Shown one piece after another: positions 50,444 through 59,171 of a stretch of DNA of 64,000 nucleotides. Positions within the stretch are counted from its first letter, which is position 1. Each line of letters starts with the position of its first letter. Made by a program: the position numbers and the translations under genes. Under the pieces are notes generated by a model. That model did not search any database. It had not been told where the DNA came from and saw nothing but the letters and a program-made list of their open reading frames with translations. The DNA lies in assembly GCF_013030265.1 (NCBI RefSeq), contig NZ_WPZQ01000013.1, forward strand, positions 62,001 to 126,000. Reading direction: 5' to 3'. This DNA is from Ruegeria arenilitoris. Its GTDB lineage: Bacteria > Pseudomonadota > Alphaproteobacteria > Rhodobacterales > Rhodobacteraceae.

Positions 50444-51188
50444 AGGCCGCAAGTATCGCATCTGGCAGCGGATTCAAACCGCTGTCGAGCTGATCTATCC
50501 TCCCCGATGCATGGGATGCGGGGAATTGACGGAGTCCGATTTCGGACTCTGCGGCTCTTGTTGGCGTGATACGCCTTTTATCGGTGGAGTGGTTTGTGAA
50601 AGCTGCGGAACCCCGTTGCCCGGGGATACGGACGATCATCGGATTGAATGCGATGATTGTATGGATGTGCCTCGGCCCTGGCGTGATGGGCGGGCGGCCC
50701 TGCTGTATGAGGGAAAGGCACGGTCCTTGGTCTTGGCATTGAAGCACGGGGATCGGTCGGAGTTGGCTCGACCCGCTGCGCGTTGGATGGCGCATGCTGG
50801 GCGCGAAATTATCGCGCCAAATATGCTCATTGCACCTGTACCGCTCCATTGGTCACGGTTGATTAAACGTCGCTACAACCAGTCAGCTCTGCTGGCGCAG
50901 AACCTCGGACGCGAAACCGGTCTGCCTGTGTGTCCCGATCTGCTGGTTCGTAAACTGCGTACCCCAGTGCTGGATGGCAGGACCGCAGCAGAGCGGGCTG
51001 AGGTGCTGATGAATGCAATATCCGTACATCCGAAACGTGGTCACCATCTGGCAGGGCGGGATGTAGTGTTGGTGGATGACGTCATGACGTCGGGCGCGAC
51101 ATTGTCGGCCTGCGCGCGCGCCTGCCTTGCATCAGGCGCAAATCATATTTTCGTGTTGGTACTGGCACGCGTTGCCAAGGATGCCTAA
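50424..51188 (+). CDS. ComF-family phosphoribosyltransferase-like protein
   Basis: About 254 residues from TTG 50424, chosen because AGAGAGGG precedes it. The start is uncertain: no ATG is near, and the frame is open from 50367. Two zinc-finger pairs, CMGCGELTESDFGLCGSC and CESCGTPLPGDTDDHRIECDDC, lie at the N-terminus. A PRT domain with VVLVDDVMTSGATLSACARACL follows. Related to ComF of natural transformation, but the family is also present in non-competent species. It may overlap the divergent methyltransferase-like gene by about 20 bases. Confidence 0.82.
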   Translation: MGAGNFIGRKYRIWQRIQTAVELIYPPRCMGCGELTESDFGLCGSCWRDTPFIGGVVCESCGTPLPGDTDDHRIECDDCMDVPRPWRDGRAALLYEGKARSLVLALKHGDRSELARPAARWMAHAGREIIAPNMLIAPVPLHWSRLIKRRYNQSALLAQNLGRETGLPVCPDLLVRKLRTPVLDGRTAAERAEVLMNAISVHPKRGHHLAGRDVVLVDDVMTSGATLSACARACLASGANHIFVLVLARVAKDA

Positions 51189-51225
51189 TTCGCTCAGGAT
51201 TGCGCGAAACCCAAGGGAACGGAAT

Positions 51226-51483
51226 ATGAAACCGGTAGAAATCTATACCTCGCCTTTGTGCGGATACTGTCATGCGGCCAAGCGTCTGTTGAAACAGAAG
51301 GGTGTCGAGTTCAAAGAGATCGACGTGCTTTTGCATCCCAAACGCAAACCCGAAATGATCAAGCGTGCCGGTGGAAAGCGCACTGTTCCCCAGATTTTCG
51401 TGGGTGAGACACATGTAGGTGGCTGTGATGATCTGTATGATCTGGATCGTCAGGGCAGGCTGGACGGTCTTCTGGCGGCCTGA
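51226..51483 (+). CDS. grxC: glutaredoxin 3
   Basis: 85 residues from ATG 51226 (GGAAT upstream). Active site SPLCGYCHAAK (CGYC); GGKRTVPQIFVGETHVGGCDDL is the conserved cis-Pro and GSH-binding region. Thiol-disulfide exchange with glutathione. Its TGA overlaps the next ATG (TGATG). Confidence 0.94.
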   Translation: MKPVEIYTSPLCGYCHAAKRLLKQKGVEFKEIDVLLHPKRKPEMIKRAGGKRTVPQIFVGETHVGGCDDLYDLDRQGRLDGLLAA

Positions 51484-52313
51484 TGAAAACAGCACTGCTG
51501 CAGATCACCTCGTCGGACGACCCGGCCGAAAACCTCGAAATCGTGCGCGCGATGATGGCCGATGCTGCCGCTCAGGGCGCTCGGTTCATCCTGACGCCCG
51601 AGGTTACCAATTGCGTCTCGACCAGCACGACGCGGCAGCGTGAGGTTCTGCAACACGAAGAAGACGACATCTCTCTGGCTGGCCTGCGTGAGCAGGCCGC
51701 CGCGCTGGGCGTCTGGCTGTTGATCGGCTCTTTGGGGATCAAAACTCATGATGCCGACGGCAGATTCGCCAACCGATCGTTTATGATCAACCGGCAGGGT
51801 GAGATCGTGGCGCGGTATGACAAGATTCATATGTTTGATGTGCAGGTCACCGAATCTGAGACATTCCGCGAATCAGCGAACTATCGGCCCGGAACCAGGG
51901 CTGTTGTGCCTGATACGGACTTCGGCAAGGTCGGAATGACAATCTGCTACGATCTGCGCTTTCCGCATCTTCATTCGGCGCTGGCACGGGCTGGTGCGCG
52001 CATTTTGACGGTTCCGGCGGCGTTTTCTCCGGTCACGGGTGCTGCGCATTGGGAATCACTACTGCGTGCCCGGGCCATAGAAAACGGGTGTTGGGTGATT
52101 GCGCCTGCGCAAACCGGCGAGCATCCCAAGACGCGCGGAAAGACGCGTTATACCTATGGTCACAGCATGGTTGTTGCCCCTTGGGGAGAGGTGCTGATCG
52201 ACGCAGGGACCGAGACCGGCATTCACTTTTTCGATTTGGATGATAGTTCTGTGACAGAGGCGCGCCGACGCGTACCCTCTCTGACACATGTCCGTCCCTT
52301 TGACGGGCCCTGA
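51483..52313 (+). CDS. nitrilase-superfamily carbon-nitrogen hydrolase (Nit-type)
   Basis: 276 residues with the catalytic Glu40 (FILTPEVTN), Lys114 (YDKIHMFDV) and Cys155 (GMTICYDLRFPHL). The motif set matches the Nit1/Nit2-like branch, deaminated-glutathione or omega-amide hydrolases. It is coupled to grxC by TGATG, which fits a role in glutathione damage repair. Confidence 0.85.
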   Translation: MKTALLQITSSDDPAENLEIVRAMMADAAAQGARFILTPEVTNCVSTSTTRQREVLQHEEDDISLAGLREQAAALGVWLLIGSLGIKTHDADGRFANRSFMINRQGEIVARYDKIHMFDVQVTESETFRESANYRPGTRAVVPDTDFGKVGMTICYDLRFPHLHSALARAGARILTVPAAFSPVTGAAHWESLLRARAIENGCWVIAPAQTGEHPKTRGKTRYTYGHSMVVAPWGEVLIDAGTETGIHFFDLDDSSVTEARRRVPSLTHVRPFDGP

Positions 52314-52327
52314 TCCAGAACCGGACC

Positions 52328-52768
52328 ATGACTGACGAAACCAATGCCCTTGCGGTCGCGCTGTTCAGCGAGATCCTGACCGCAGATCAATTATTGCGGA
52401 ATCGGCTGAGCCGAGTACTGCCCAAGGGCATGGAAATTTCGCATTTCTCGGTGCTCAATCATCTGGTTTTTGTTGGTGGTGAACGGAGCCCGGCGCAACT
52501 GGCAAACACGTTCCACGTGACACGGGGTGCCATGACCAACACTTTGGCCAAACTGGAATGGGCTGGTTACGTCCATATTCGCCCTGACTGGGACGACGCC
52601 CGCCGCAAGATGGTCGCCATCAGCCCCGCCGGCCGTCGCGCGCGTGATCAGGCGATTTCCTCGATTGCCCCCCTGATCAACCGCGTGGTCGGAGAACTGG
52701 GGCTGGAGCGCGTCCGCAGCACCCTGCCGGTGTTGCGGGATTTGCGGTTGCAGTTGGAGGGGGAGTAG
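52328..52768 (+). CDS. MarR-family transcriptional regulator
   Basis: 146 residues. Winged HTH with LSRVLPKGMEISHFSVLNHL and SPAQLANTFHVTRGAMTNTLAKLEWAGYVHIRPDWDDARRKMVAISPAGRRARDQA. Follows the nitrilase-family gene by 14 bases, so possibly co-transcribed. Ligand and targets unknown. Confidence 0.9.
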   Translation: MTDETNALAVALFSEILTADQLLRNRLSRVLPKGMEISHFSVLNHLVFVGGERSPAQLANTFHVTRGAMTNTLAKLEWAGYVHIRPDWDDARRKMVAISPAGRRARDQAISSIAPLINRVVGELGLERVRSTLPVLRDLRLQLEGE

Positions 52769-52936
52769 GGGCTAGCATACTGTTGCGACAATGTGGCGAT
52801 ACACTGTTGTTCGCCTATGAAGCACAACTAGCTATACCGATCTTGACCCAGAGGGTTGCTGCGCACCCTGCATTCTTAAGTTGTGGACCCGATCCCTTTT
52901 TCGCAGGTATGACCTTTCTTAGCGCCGGTTCTCCTA

Positions 52937-53524
52937 TCATTTTTTTCCCAGAATTATTGAATCTAGCAACCGTCTCAAGTCATCACTCTGAACAACTGGA
53001 ACGTCCGCTAAGAGAATTCCAGCTGAAGCCGCTGCTGCGAAAAGAAGACAGTATTCTATGTCATCGATATCCTTAGGCCCACCGCTATGAACAAGCCACA
53101 CAAAATAGTCACCTTTTTCATTTTCGTTAGTTGAGAATACCCTTCCTACACTGCATCGATTTTTCCGAAGCACTTTTTGAGCAAACCAGTCTGTTATTTC
53201 TTCTGACAACTCCAAGTCTTCTGGACTCACAAACTGACCTTCTGAGACAATCTCGGGATCGATAAAGGTGAATAGGTTATTTGCCCTCTTCAAAGAACCT
53301 GATTGTGAATTCGAAGCCAAGTAACGGCCTACAATTTCCTGAGCTAACTCGTAGATTTTCGGGTCGCTAATATAGCCATATAGCGGAACTCCTTCATGCT
53401 CATACACCACCACGCCCGCATTCTCTTGTGCTGTGGCTAGCGGGCTATTGAATAAGGTAGCAGCGGAAATTGCCGCACCACAAAATACCGCGCGCCACTG
53501 CGCGTAACTTAAAGATCGAATCAA
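52937..53524 (-). CDS. exported protein of unknown function, AT-rich
   Basis: 195 residues with signal peptide MIRSLSYAQWRAVFCGAAISAATLFNSPLATA. The mature part has VYEHEGVPLYGYISDPKIYELAQEIVGRYLA and FVWLVHSGGPKDIDDIEYCLLFAAAASAGILLADVPVV. No recognised family. By hand count, bases 52921-53400 are about 43% G+C against the G+C-rich neighbours, suggesting acquisition. It sits 9 bases after ubiG on the same strand. Confidence 0.6.
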   Translation of the reverse strand: MIRSLSYAQWRAVFCGAAISAATLFNSPLATAQENAGVVVYEHEGVPLYGYISDPKIYELAQEIVGRYLASNSQSGSLKRANNLFTFIDPEIVSEGQFVSPEDLELSEEITDWFAQKVLRKNRCSVGRVFSTNENEKGDYFVWLVHSGGPKDIDDIEYCLLFAAAASAGILLADVPVVQSDDLRRLLDSIILGKK

Positions 53525-53533
53525 AAATCTACC

Positions 53534-54280
53534 TCACCCCGGCTTCACACTCGCAGTCACATAATTAACACTCAAATCCCGATCCGAGATCGACCAACTC
53601 CACAAGATCGGGTTGAACACGAACCCCTTGCGGTCCACCGGCTCCAGCCCGGCTTGACGCAGCAGGTCGAACAGCTCATCCGGCGTGATGAACTTGTTCC
53701 ATTCATGTGTGCCGCGCGGCAGCCAGCGCATCACGACCTCGGCCCCGAAAATTGCCATCGCATATGATTTCGGGTTGCGGTTGATGGTGGAACAGATCTC
53801 AAGCCCGCCGGGTTTCAGCAATTGCCGCGTGGCGGTCAGGTAGGACAGCGGATCGGCCACGTGCTCGACCACTTCCATGTTCAGAACCACGTCGAATTGT
53901 TCGCCAGCGGCGGCCATGTCCTCAGCAGTGGTGTGGCGATAATCGATCTGCAGCCCCGATTGTTCGGCGTGGATACGAGCAACCGGCAGATTCCCTTCGG
54001 CGGCGTCCGCGCCGACAACCTCCGCTCCAAGGCGTGCCATGGGTTCGCTCAGCAGCCCGCCGCCGCAACCAATGTCCAGCAGGCGAAGACCCTGAAACGG
54101 CTTTGCGTCTTTCAAATCGCGGTCAAATTCGGCTGCTATCTGCTGTGTGATATAATCAAGACGGCACGGGTTGAGCATGTGCAGCGGTTTGAATTTACCA
54201 TGCGGATCCCACCATTCCGCAGCCATCGCCTCAAATTTTGCGATCTCGGATGGGTCCACAGTGTTCGGATGCGCTTGCAT
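53534..54280 (-). CDS. ubiG: ubiquinone biosynthesis O-methyltransferase UbiG
   Basis: 248 residues. [39 protein letters not shown] at the N-terminus; SAM motif [51 protein letters not shown]. Catalyses both O-methylations in ubiquinone synthesis. Divergent from pip. Confidence 0.96.
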   Translation of the reverse strand: MQAHPNTVDPSEIAKFEAMAAEWWDPHGKFKPLHMLNPCRLDYITQQIAAEFDRDLKDAKPFQGLRLLDIGCGGGLLSEPMARLGAEVVGADAAEGNLPVARIHAEQSGLQIDYRHTTAEDMAAAGEQFDVVLNMEVVEHVADPLSYLTATRQLLKPGGLEICSTINRNPKSYAMAIFGAEVVMRWLPRGTHEWNKFITPDELFDLLRQAGLEPVDRKGFVFNPILWSWSISDRDLSVNYVTASVKPG

Positions 54281-54328
54281 TCCTGTCTCCGTATGCTCTT
54301 TTACGCTTAAGGACTATATAGGGCCATA

Positions 54329-55306
54329 ATGGACAAGTACCCGGACCAAAAGCGCGCAGTTCAATATCTCTATCCGCCGACCGATCCTTTTGATCAGCGT
54401 GTGGTGGATATGGGTGATGGACACCGCATCTATGTGGAACAATGCGGAAATCCTGATGGGATACCCGTCGTGGTGTTGCATGGGGGGCCCGGTGGCGGCT
54501 GCAGCCCTGCGATGCGGCGGTACTTTGATCCCAAGGCGTATCGGGTGATTCTGTTTGATCAGCGCGGGTGTGGACGGTCACGGCCGACGGCGTCGGTTGA
54601 AAACAACACGACCTGGCATCTGATCGCTGATATCGAGCGTTTGCGCAAAATCTTCGAAATCGATGAATGGATCGTCTTTGGGGGCAGCTGGGGCGCGACA
54701 TTGGCGCTGATTTATGCTCAGACCCATCCGGATCGGGTCAGCCGGCTGGTTCTGCGTGGCGTATTCCTGATGACGCAGGCCGAACTGGACTGGTTCTACG
54801 GCGGCGGTGCCGGGAAATTCTGGCCCGAGCAATGGGCAAAATTCACCTCTCTTCTGCCAGCGAACGAGTTGTCCGACACAATTGGCGCGTATCACAAACG
54901 GTTGTTTTCGGGAGATCGCGCGACCGAGATCCTTTATGCCCGCGCCTGGTCGCATTGGGAAAACGCGCTAGCCTCAATCCATACGAATGGCTCGGTTGGC
55001 GAAAGCCCCGGCGAATATGCGCGCACATTTGCGCGGCTGGAGAATCACTATTTCATCAATGGTGGTTTCCTGGAGTTTGATGGGCAAATTCTGGATCAAA
55101 TGGATCGTATCGCGCATATACCCGGACATATCGTGCAGGGTCGCTACGATATGATCTGCCCGCCTCAGGCCGCGTGGGAGCTTGCCGAGCGTTGGCCAAA
55201 CGCGGATCTGAAGATGGTGCGTCAGGCCGGTCACGCGTTGTCCGAGCCCGGAATCAGTGCCGAACTGGTTCGCATCATGGATCGTGTGGCGGAGGGTTTG
55301 GTATGA
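54329..55306 (+). CDS. pip: proline iminopeptidase
   Basis: 325 residues, alpha/beta hydrolase. Oxyanion motif VLHGGPGGGCSPAMRRYFDP, nucleophile Ser in VFGGSWGATLALIYAQ, acid Asp in HIVQGRYDMICP and His in VRQAGHALSEPG. Releases N-terminal proline. Its stop overlaps the next ATG (ATGA). Confidence 0.95.
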   Translation: MDKYPDQKRAVQYLYPPTDPFDQRVVDMGDGHRIYVEQCGNPDGIPVVVLHGGPGGGCSPAMRRYFDPKAYRVILFDQRGCGRSRPTASVENNTTWHLIADIERLRKIFEIDEWIVFGGSWGATLALIYAQTHPDRVSRLVLRGVFLMTQAELDWFYGGGAGKFWPEQWAKFTSLLPANELSDTIGAYHKRLFSGDRATEILYARAWSHWENALASIHTNGSVGESPGEYARTFARLENHYFINGGFLEFDGQILDQMDRIAHIPGHIVQGRYDMICPPQAAWELAERWPNADLKMVRQAGHALSEPGISAELVRIMDRVAEGLV

Positions 55307-56124
55307 CGCGCATTGACCGTCGTGCTCTGTTCGCATCCGGTGCCGCTGCAGCGCTGCTGGCGGCTACTGGGGCATCACTTGCTGACACCCCCAAATCCGG
55401 TGGCGTTCTTCGGCTGGCGGTGCCGCGTGATGACAGCCTCGAACAGGTTGCGCGCGGCGCGGTCTTCGACAATCTGACGGAAATCGCCCCGGACGGAACC
55501 CTGCGCGGAGAATTGGCAACAGGATGGCAGACAGATGCGGATGCGCGTGTCTGGACCTTTGATTTGCGCGAAGATGCGCGTTTTCATGATGGCGATGCGC
55601 TGAGGGTCGAGGATGTGCTTGCCGTTTTGGCGCAGGTTGGGCAGGTCGAAGTGCTGGACCCCAATCGCTTACGCCTTGAGCTGACTGAGGCCAATCCTGG
55701 ATTGCCCTTCCTGCTTGCGGACAGTCGTTTCGTTATCACTCGGGGTGGGCAGGATGTGACGCCACTCAAATCTGCGAATGGAACGGGATGTTATCGGGTT
55801 GAGCGTGCGGAAGATGGTCGGCACTTTCTGGGGCGCCGCGTAGCCGGTCACTATAAGGATGGTCAGGCTGGCTGGCTGGACGCAGTTGAGATTGTCGTAA
55901 TTCCGGATGCCACCGTTCGGGCCGAAGCCCTGCGGGACGGGTTCGTGGATGTTGCGGCAATGCCGGATGCTGATGGGATTCGCTCGGTACGCGGGTTGCG
56001 GTTCCATCCGACCGAGGTGGAAATGGCGCTTGCCGTTTCATCAAATGTGGGGCTGCCGCGCCAGATCGGGCGGCAGGGTCCGTTGGATGACGGGCGGGTC
56101 GCTGAACGCTGGTGGATGATCTGA
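55303..56124 (+). CDS. truncated peptide-type ABC solute-binding protein
   Basis: 273 residues from ATG 55303, coupled to pip by ATGA. Tat-like signal IDRRALFASGAAAALLAATGASLA. Family-5 solute-binding core: VFDNLTEIAPDGTLRGELATGWQTDADARVWTFDLREDARFHDGD. Members are usually about 500 residues, so the second lobe is missing and ligand closure would be impaired. It is either a truncated remnant or an unusually short member. No ABC permease is adjacent. Confidence 0.72.
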   Translation: MTRIDRRALFASGAAAALLAATGASLADTPKSGGVLRLAVPRDDSLEQVARGAVFDNLTEIAPDGTLRGELATGWQTDADARVWTFDLREDARFHDGDALRVEDVLAVLAQVGQVEVLDPNRLRLELTEANPGLPFLLADSRFVITRGGQDVTPLKSANGTGCYRVERAEDGRHFLGRRVAGHYKDGQAGWLDAVEIVVIPDATVRAEALRDGFVDVAAMPDADGIRSVRGLRFHPTEVEMALAVSSNVGLPRQIGRQGPLDDGRVAERWWMI

Positions 56125-56171
56125 GTTCGGCGGAATTCTGACCCTGTTTTGTCTGGCCGGCGACGTGGGGG

Positions 56172-56200
56172 TTGCAGATTCGGATTCTCCTGCGTATATG
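56172..56200 (+). promoter_or_regulatory. promoter of the rimP-nusA-infB operon
   Basis: TTGCAG (56172-56177), 17 bases, TATATG (56195-56200). It predicts a leader of about 100 bases before the rimP ATG (56308), which holds the two alternative hairpins and the T-run terminator. Confidence 0.55.
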
Positions 56201-56220
56201 CATTTGCAACAGCGGCGTGT

Positions 56221-56248
56221 CGGACTTCTGGTCCGGGGCTCCACCGGA
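56221..56248 (+). promoter_or_regulatory. mutually exclusive hairpins in the rimP leader
   Basis: The segment GTCCG (56231-56235) can pair with upstream CGGAC (56221-56225), while overlapping TCCGG (56232-56236) can pair with downstream CCGGA (56244-56248). The two stems cannot coexist, a layout typical of attenuators. Stems are short (5 bp), so the call is tentative. Confidence 0.35.
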
Positions 56249-56256
56249 AAAGATCG

Positions 56257-56279
56257 ACGGGCCGCGCGCCCGTTTTTTT
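56257..56279 (+). terminator. intrinsic terminator inside the rimP-nusA leader
   Basis: ACGGGC (56257-56262) / GCCCGT (56268-56273) around a 5-base loop, then T continuing to 56279. It ends 28 bases before the rimP ATG, downstream of the promoter at 56172-56200. It may end the pip transcript, or attenuate the operon that encodes the elongation factor NusA. Confidence 0.65.
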
Positions 56280-56307
56280 GTGCCCGTATGACAGGGTAGA
56301 GAACCAG

Positions 56308-56898
56308 ATGACAAACGACCTGATAGCCAAAGCAGCCATCGACCGGCGACTGGCCGAGATCATCACCCCTGTGATCGAGGATCTGGGGTATGAGCTGGTC
56401 CGCATTCGCCTGATGAGCGGCAAACAGACCACGCTGCAGATCATGGCTGACAAGCCCGATGGTGGCATCGAAGTGGATGACTGCGCCGAAATCTCGAACG
56501 CGGTCAGTGCCACGCTGGACGTCGAGGACCCGATTCTTGACGCCTATACGCTTGAGGTATCGAGCCCCGGTATCGATCGCCCCCTGACTCGCCTCAAGGA
56601 TTTCGAGACCTTCGAGGGATATGAGGCCAAGATTGAAACCGCAGAACTGATCGACGGCCGCCGCCGCTTCAAAGGCGAATTGGCCGGCATCGAAGGGGAC
56701 GAGGTTCTGATCAACATCCCCGAGGGGGACGAGACAATTACCATCGGTCTGCAATTCGACTGGCTGAGCGACGCCAAGCTGGTTCTGACCGACGACCTGA
56801 TCAAGGAAATGCTGCGCCAGCGCAAAGATGCAGGTGCTCTGAACGAAAACGCCTTCGACGAGATTGAGACCGAAGGGTCCGAAGAGGAGACGAACTGA
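56308..56898 (+). CDS. rimP: ribosome maturation factor RimP
   Basis: 196 residues from ATG 56308. The frame is open upstream through the leader, without homology. [43 protein letters not shown] and [29 protein letters not shown] are diagnostic. Needed for 30S maturation. TGATG overlap with nusA. Confidence 0.95.
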   Translation: MTNDLIAKAAIDRRLAEIITPVIEDLGYELVRIRLMSGKQTTLQIMADKPDGGIEVDDCAEISNAVSATLDVEDPILDAYTLEVSSPGIDRPLTRLKDFETFEGYEAKIETAELIDGRRRFKGELAGIEGDEVLINIPEGDETITIGLQFDWLSDAKLVLTDDLIKEMLRQRKDAGALNENAFDEIETEGSEEETN

Positions 56899-58517
56899 TG
56901 GCAATTACCTCAGCCAACCAGCTGGAGCTTTTGCAAACCGCCGAGGCCGTGGCCCGCGAAAAGATGATCGACCCCGGTCTGGTTGTCGAAGCGATGGAGG
57001 AATCGCTCGCCCGTGCCGCCAAGAGCCGTTACGGCGCCGAGATGGACATTCGCGTGTCGATCGACCGCAAGACCGGCAAGGCGACCTTCACTCGCGTCCG
57101 TACCGTGGTAGAGGATGACGAGCTGGAAAACTACCAGGCTGAGATGACCGTCGAGCAGGCGCGCCAGTACATGGAAGCGCCCGAAGTCGGCGATGTGTTC
57201 GTTGAAGAAGTTCCGCCGGTTGAAATGGGCCGTATCGCGGCACAGTCGGCTAAGCAGGTTATCCTGCAGAAGGTTCGTGAAGCTGAGCGTGATCGTCAGT
57301 ACGAAGAATTCAAGGATCGCGCAGGCACCATCATCAACGGTGCCGTCAAACGCGAAGAATTTGGTAATGTCATCATTGATCTCGGTGGTGCCGAGGCTGT
57401 TCTGCGTCGCAACGACAAGATCGGCCGCGAAAGCTATCGCCCGAATGATCGCGTGCGTGCGTATATCAAGGAGGTACGTCGCGAGGTTCGCGGCCACCAG
57501 ATCTTCCTGTCGCGCACCGCACCGGAATTCATGGCCGAACTGTTCAAGATGGAAGTGCCGGAAATCTATGACGGCATCATCGAAGTTAAGGCCGTGGCCC
57601 GTGACCCTGGTTCGCGTGCCAAGATCGCTGTGATCTCGTATGACGGCTCTATCGATCCTGTAGGTGCCTGCGTTGGTATGCGCGGTAGCCGTGTTCAGGC
57701 CGTTGTAAACGAGCTGCAGGGTGAAAAGATCGACATCATCCCGTGGAACGAAGATCAGCCGACCTTCCTTGTGAACGCGCTGCAGCCCGCCGAGGTCTCC
57801 AAGGTGGTTCTGGATGAAGAAGCAGGTAAGATCGAAGTTGTGGTTCCCGAGGAACAGCTGTCGCTTGCCATCGGTCGCCGCGGTCAGAACGTGCGTCTGG
57901 CCAGCCAACTGACTGGTCTGGACATCGACATCATGACCGAAGCCGAAGAATCGGCACGTCGTCAGAAAGAATTCGAAGCCCGTACCAAGCTGTTCATGGA
58001 CAGCCTGGATCTGGACGAGTTCTTCGCGCAACTGCTGGTTTCCGAAGGGTTCACCAACCTCGAAGAGGTGGCTTATGTCGAGATAGACGAACTGCTGGTC
58101 ATTGACGGTGTGGACGAAGGCACCGCGCAGGAACTGCAAACACGAGCGCGCGAATTCCTTGAAGCACAGGCAAAGGCCGCTCTGGATGCGGCCCGTGCCC
58201 TGGGTGCCGAGGACAGCCTTATTGAATTCGAAGGCCTGACACCCCAGATGGTTGAGGCTCTGGCCAAGGACGACGTCAAAACTCTGGAAGATTTTGCAAC
58301 CTGCGCAGACTGGGAGCTGGCCGGTGGCTGGACCACAGTCGATGGGGAGCGCACCAAGGACGATGGCGTTCTGGAGCCTTTCGGTGTGTCGCTGGAAGAG
58401 GCGCAGGATCTGGTTATGACCGCGCGTATCATGTTGGGCTGGGTTGATCCGGCTGAACTGGAACAGGCCGAAGAAGAAGTCGACGGCGAGACAACTGAAG
58501 AGGAGGCCGAGGCCTGA
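56898..58517 (+). CDS. nusA: transcription termination/antitermination factor NusA
   Basis: 539 residues. N-terminal RNAP-binding domain, S1 domain (about 140-205), two KH domains ([57 protein letters not shown]), and a C-terminal region with helix-hairpin repeats ending in an acidic tail. Acts on RNA polymerase pausing and termination. Second gene of the operon. Confidence 0.97.
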   Translation: MAITSANQLELLQTAEAVAREKMIDPGLVVEAMEESLARAAKSRYGAEMDIRVSIDRKTGKATFTRVRTVVEDDELENYQAEMTVEQARQYMEAPEVGDVFVEEVPPVEMGRIAAQSAKQVILQKVREAERDRQYEEFKDRAGTIINGAVKREEFGNVIIDLGGAEAVLRRNDKIGRESYRPNDRVRAYIKEVRREVRGHQIFLSRTAPEFMAELFKMEVPEIYDGIIEVKAVARDPGSRAKIAVISYDGSIDPVGACVGMRGSRVQAVVNELQGEKIDIIPWNEDQPTFLVNALQPAEVSKVVLDEEAGKIEVVVPEEQLSLAIGRRGQNVRLASQLTGLDIDIMTEAEESARRQKEFEARTKLFMDSLDLDEFFAQLLVSEGFTNLEEVAYVEIDELLVIDGVDEGTAQELQTRAREFLEAQAKAALDAARALGAEDSLIEFEGLTPQMVEALAKDDVKTLEDFATCADWELAGGWTTVDGERTKDDGVLEPFGVSLEEAQDLVMTARIMLGWVDPAELEQAEEEVDGETTEEEAEA

Positions 58518-58539
58518 TCGCAGGCTTCGGGTGGCGCAA

Positions 58540-59163
58540 ATGGGTCGCGGTGGCGTCCATAAAGATCGGTCCGAAGGACCTGAGCGGAAATGCATCGCCA
58601 CGGGCGAGATTCAGCCTAAATATGGGTTGATACGCTTTGTGACGGGGCCCGATGGTCAGGTCTTTCCGGATGTTGCAGCTAAACTGCCGGGGCGTGGTGT
58701 CTACGTATCGGCGGATCGCGCCGCTCTGGATCAGGCTGTGGGCAAAAAGCTGTTTGCCCGCGGGTTCAAGGCGCAGGTGACCGTGCCTAAAGACCTGACG
58801 GACGAGGTCGAAAGGCAGGTCTCGCGTCGTGTAATCGAACTGCTGAGCCTGGCACGCAAGTCGGGCGACGCGGTTGCTGGTTACGAAAAGGTCAAGACAT
58901 GGCTGGACCGGGAAGAGGCACAAGTGCTGATTCAGGCCGTCGATGGATCGGGGCGCGGCAAGTCGAAACTGAGCACGCCGCACTTCGGTAAATACATCGG
59001 ATGGCTGACCGCAGACGAATTAGGACAGGCATTTGGGCGCCAAACCGTGATTCATGCGGCGCTGGCCTCTGGCGGACTCGCCAAACGTGTTGTAGAGGAA
59101 GCGCAGCGCCTGCGTGGCTTGCGCGAAACGGATGACGGCGGCAGGGGCCGCGCGGAAGGGTAA
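58540..59163 (+). CDS. YlxR-like RNA-binding protein (DUF448) with C-terminal L7Ae-like domain
   Basis: 207 residues from ATG 58540. N-terminal YlxR domain: [47 protein letters not shown]. The C-terminal domain (about 95-207; [22 protein letters not shown]) looks L7Ae-like. Between nusA and infB, as in most bacteria; recently linked to RNase P in other phyla. Confidence 0.88.
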   Translation: MGRGGVHKDRSEGPERKCIATGEIQPKYGLIRFVTGPDGQVFPDVAAKLPGRGVYVSADRAALDQAVGKKLFARGFKAQVTVPKDLTDEVERQVSRRVIELLSLARKSGDAVAGYEKVKTWLDREEAQVLIQAVDGSGRGKSKLSTPHFGKYIGWLTADELGQAFGRQTVIHAALASGGLAKRVVEEAQRLRGLRETDDGGRGRAEG

Positions 59164-59171
59164 GAAGCTTT

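Noticed and set aside
52783..53076. 97-codon frame on the + strand
   Set aside because: No ribosome-binding site; overlaps the end of the signal-peptide-bearing minus-strand gene.
56910..58601. 563-codon open frame on the - strand
   Set aside because: Long antisense frame across nusA; a codon-bias artefact, without domain motifs.
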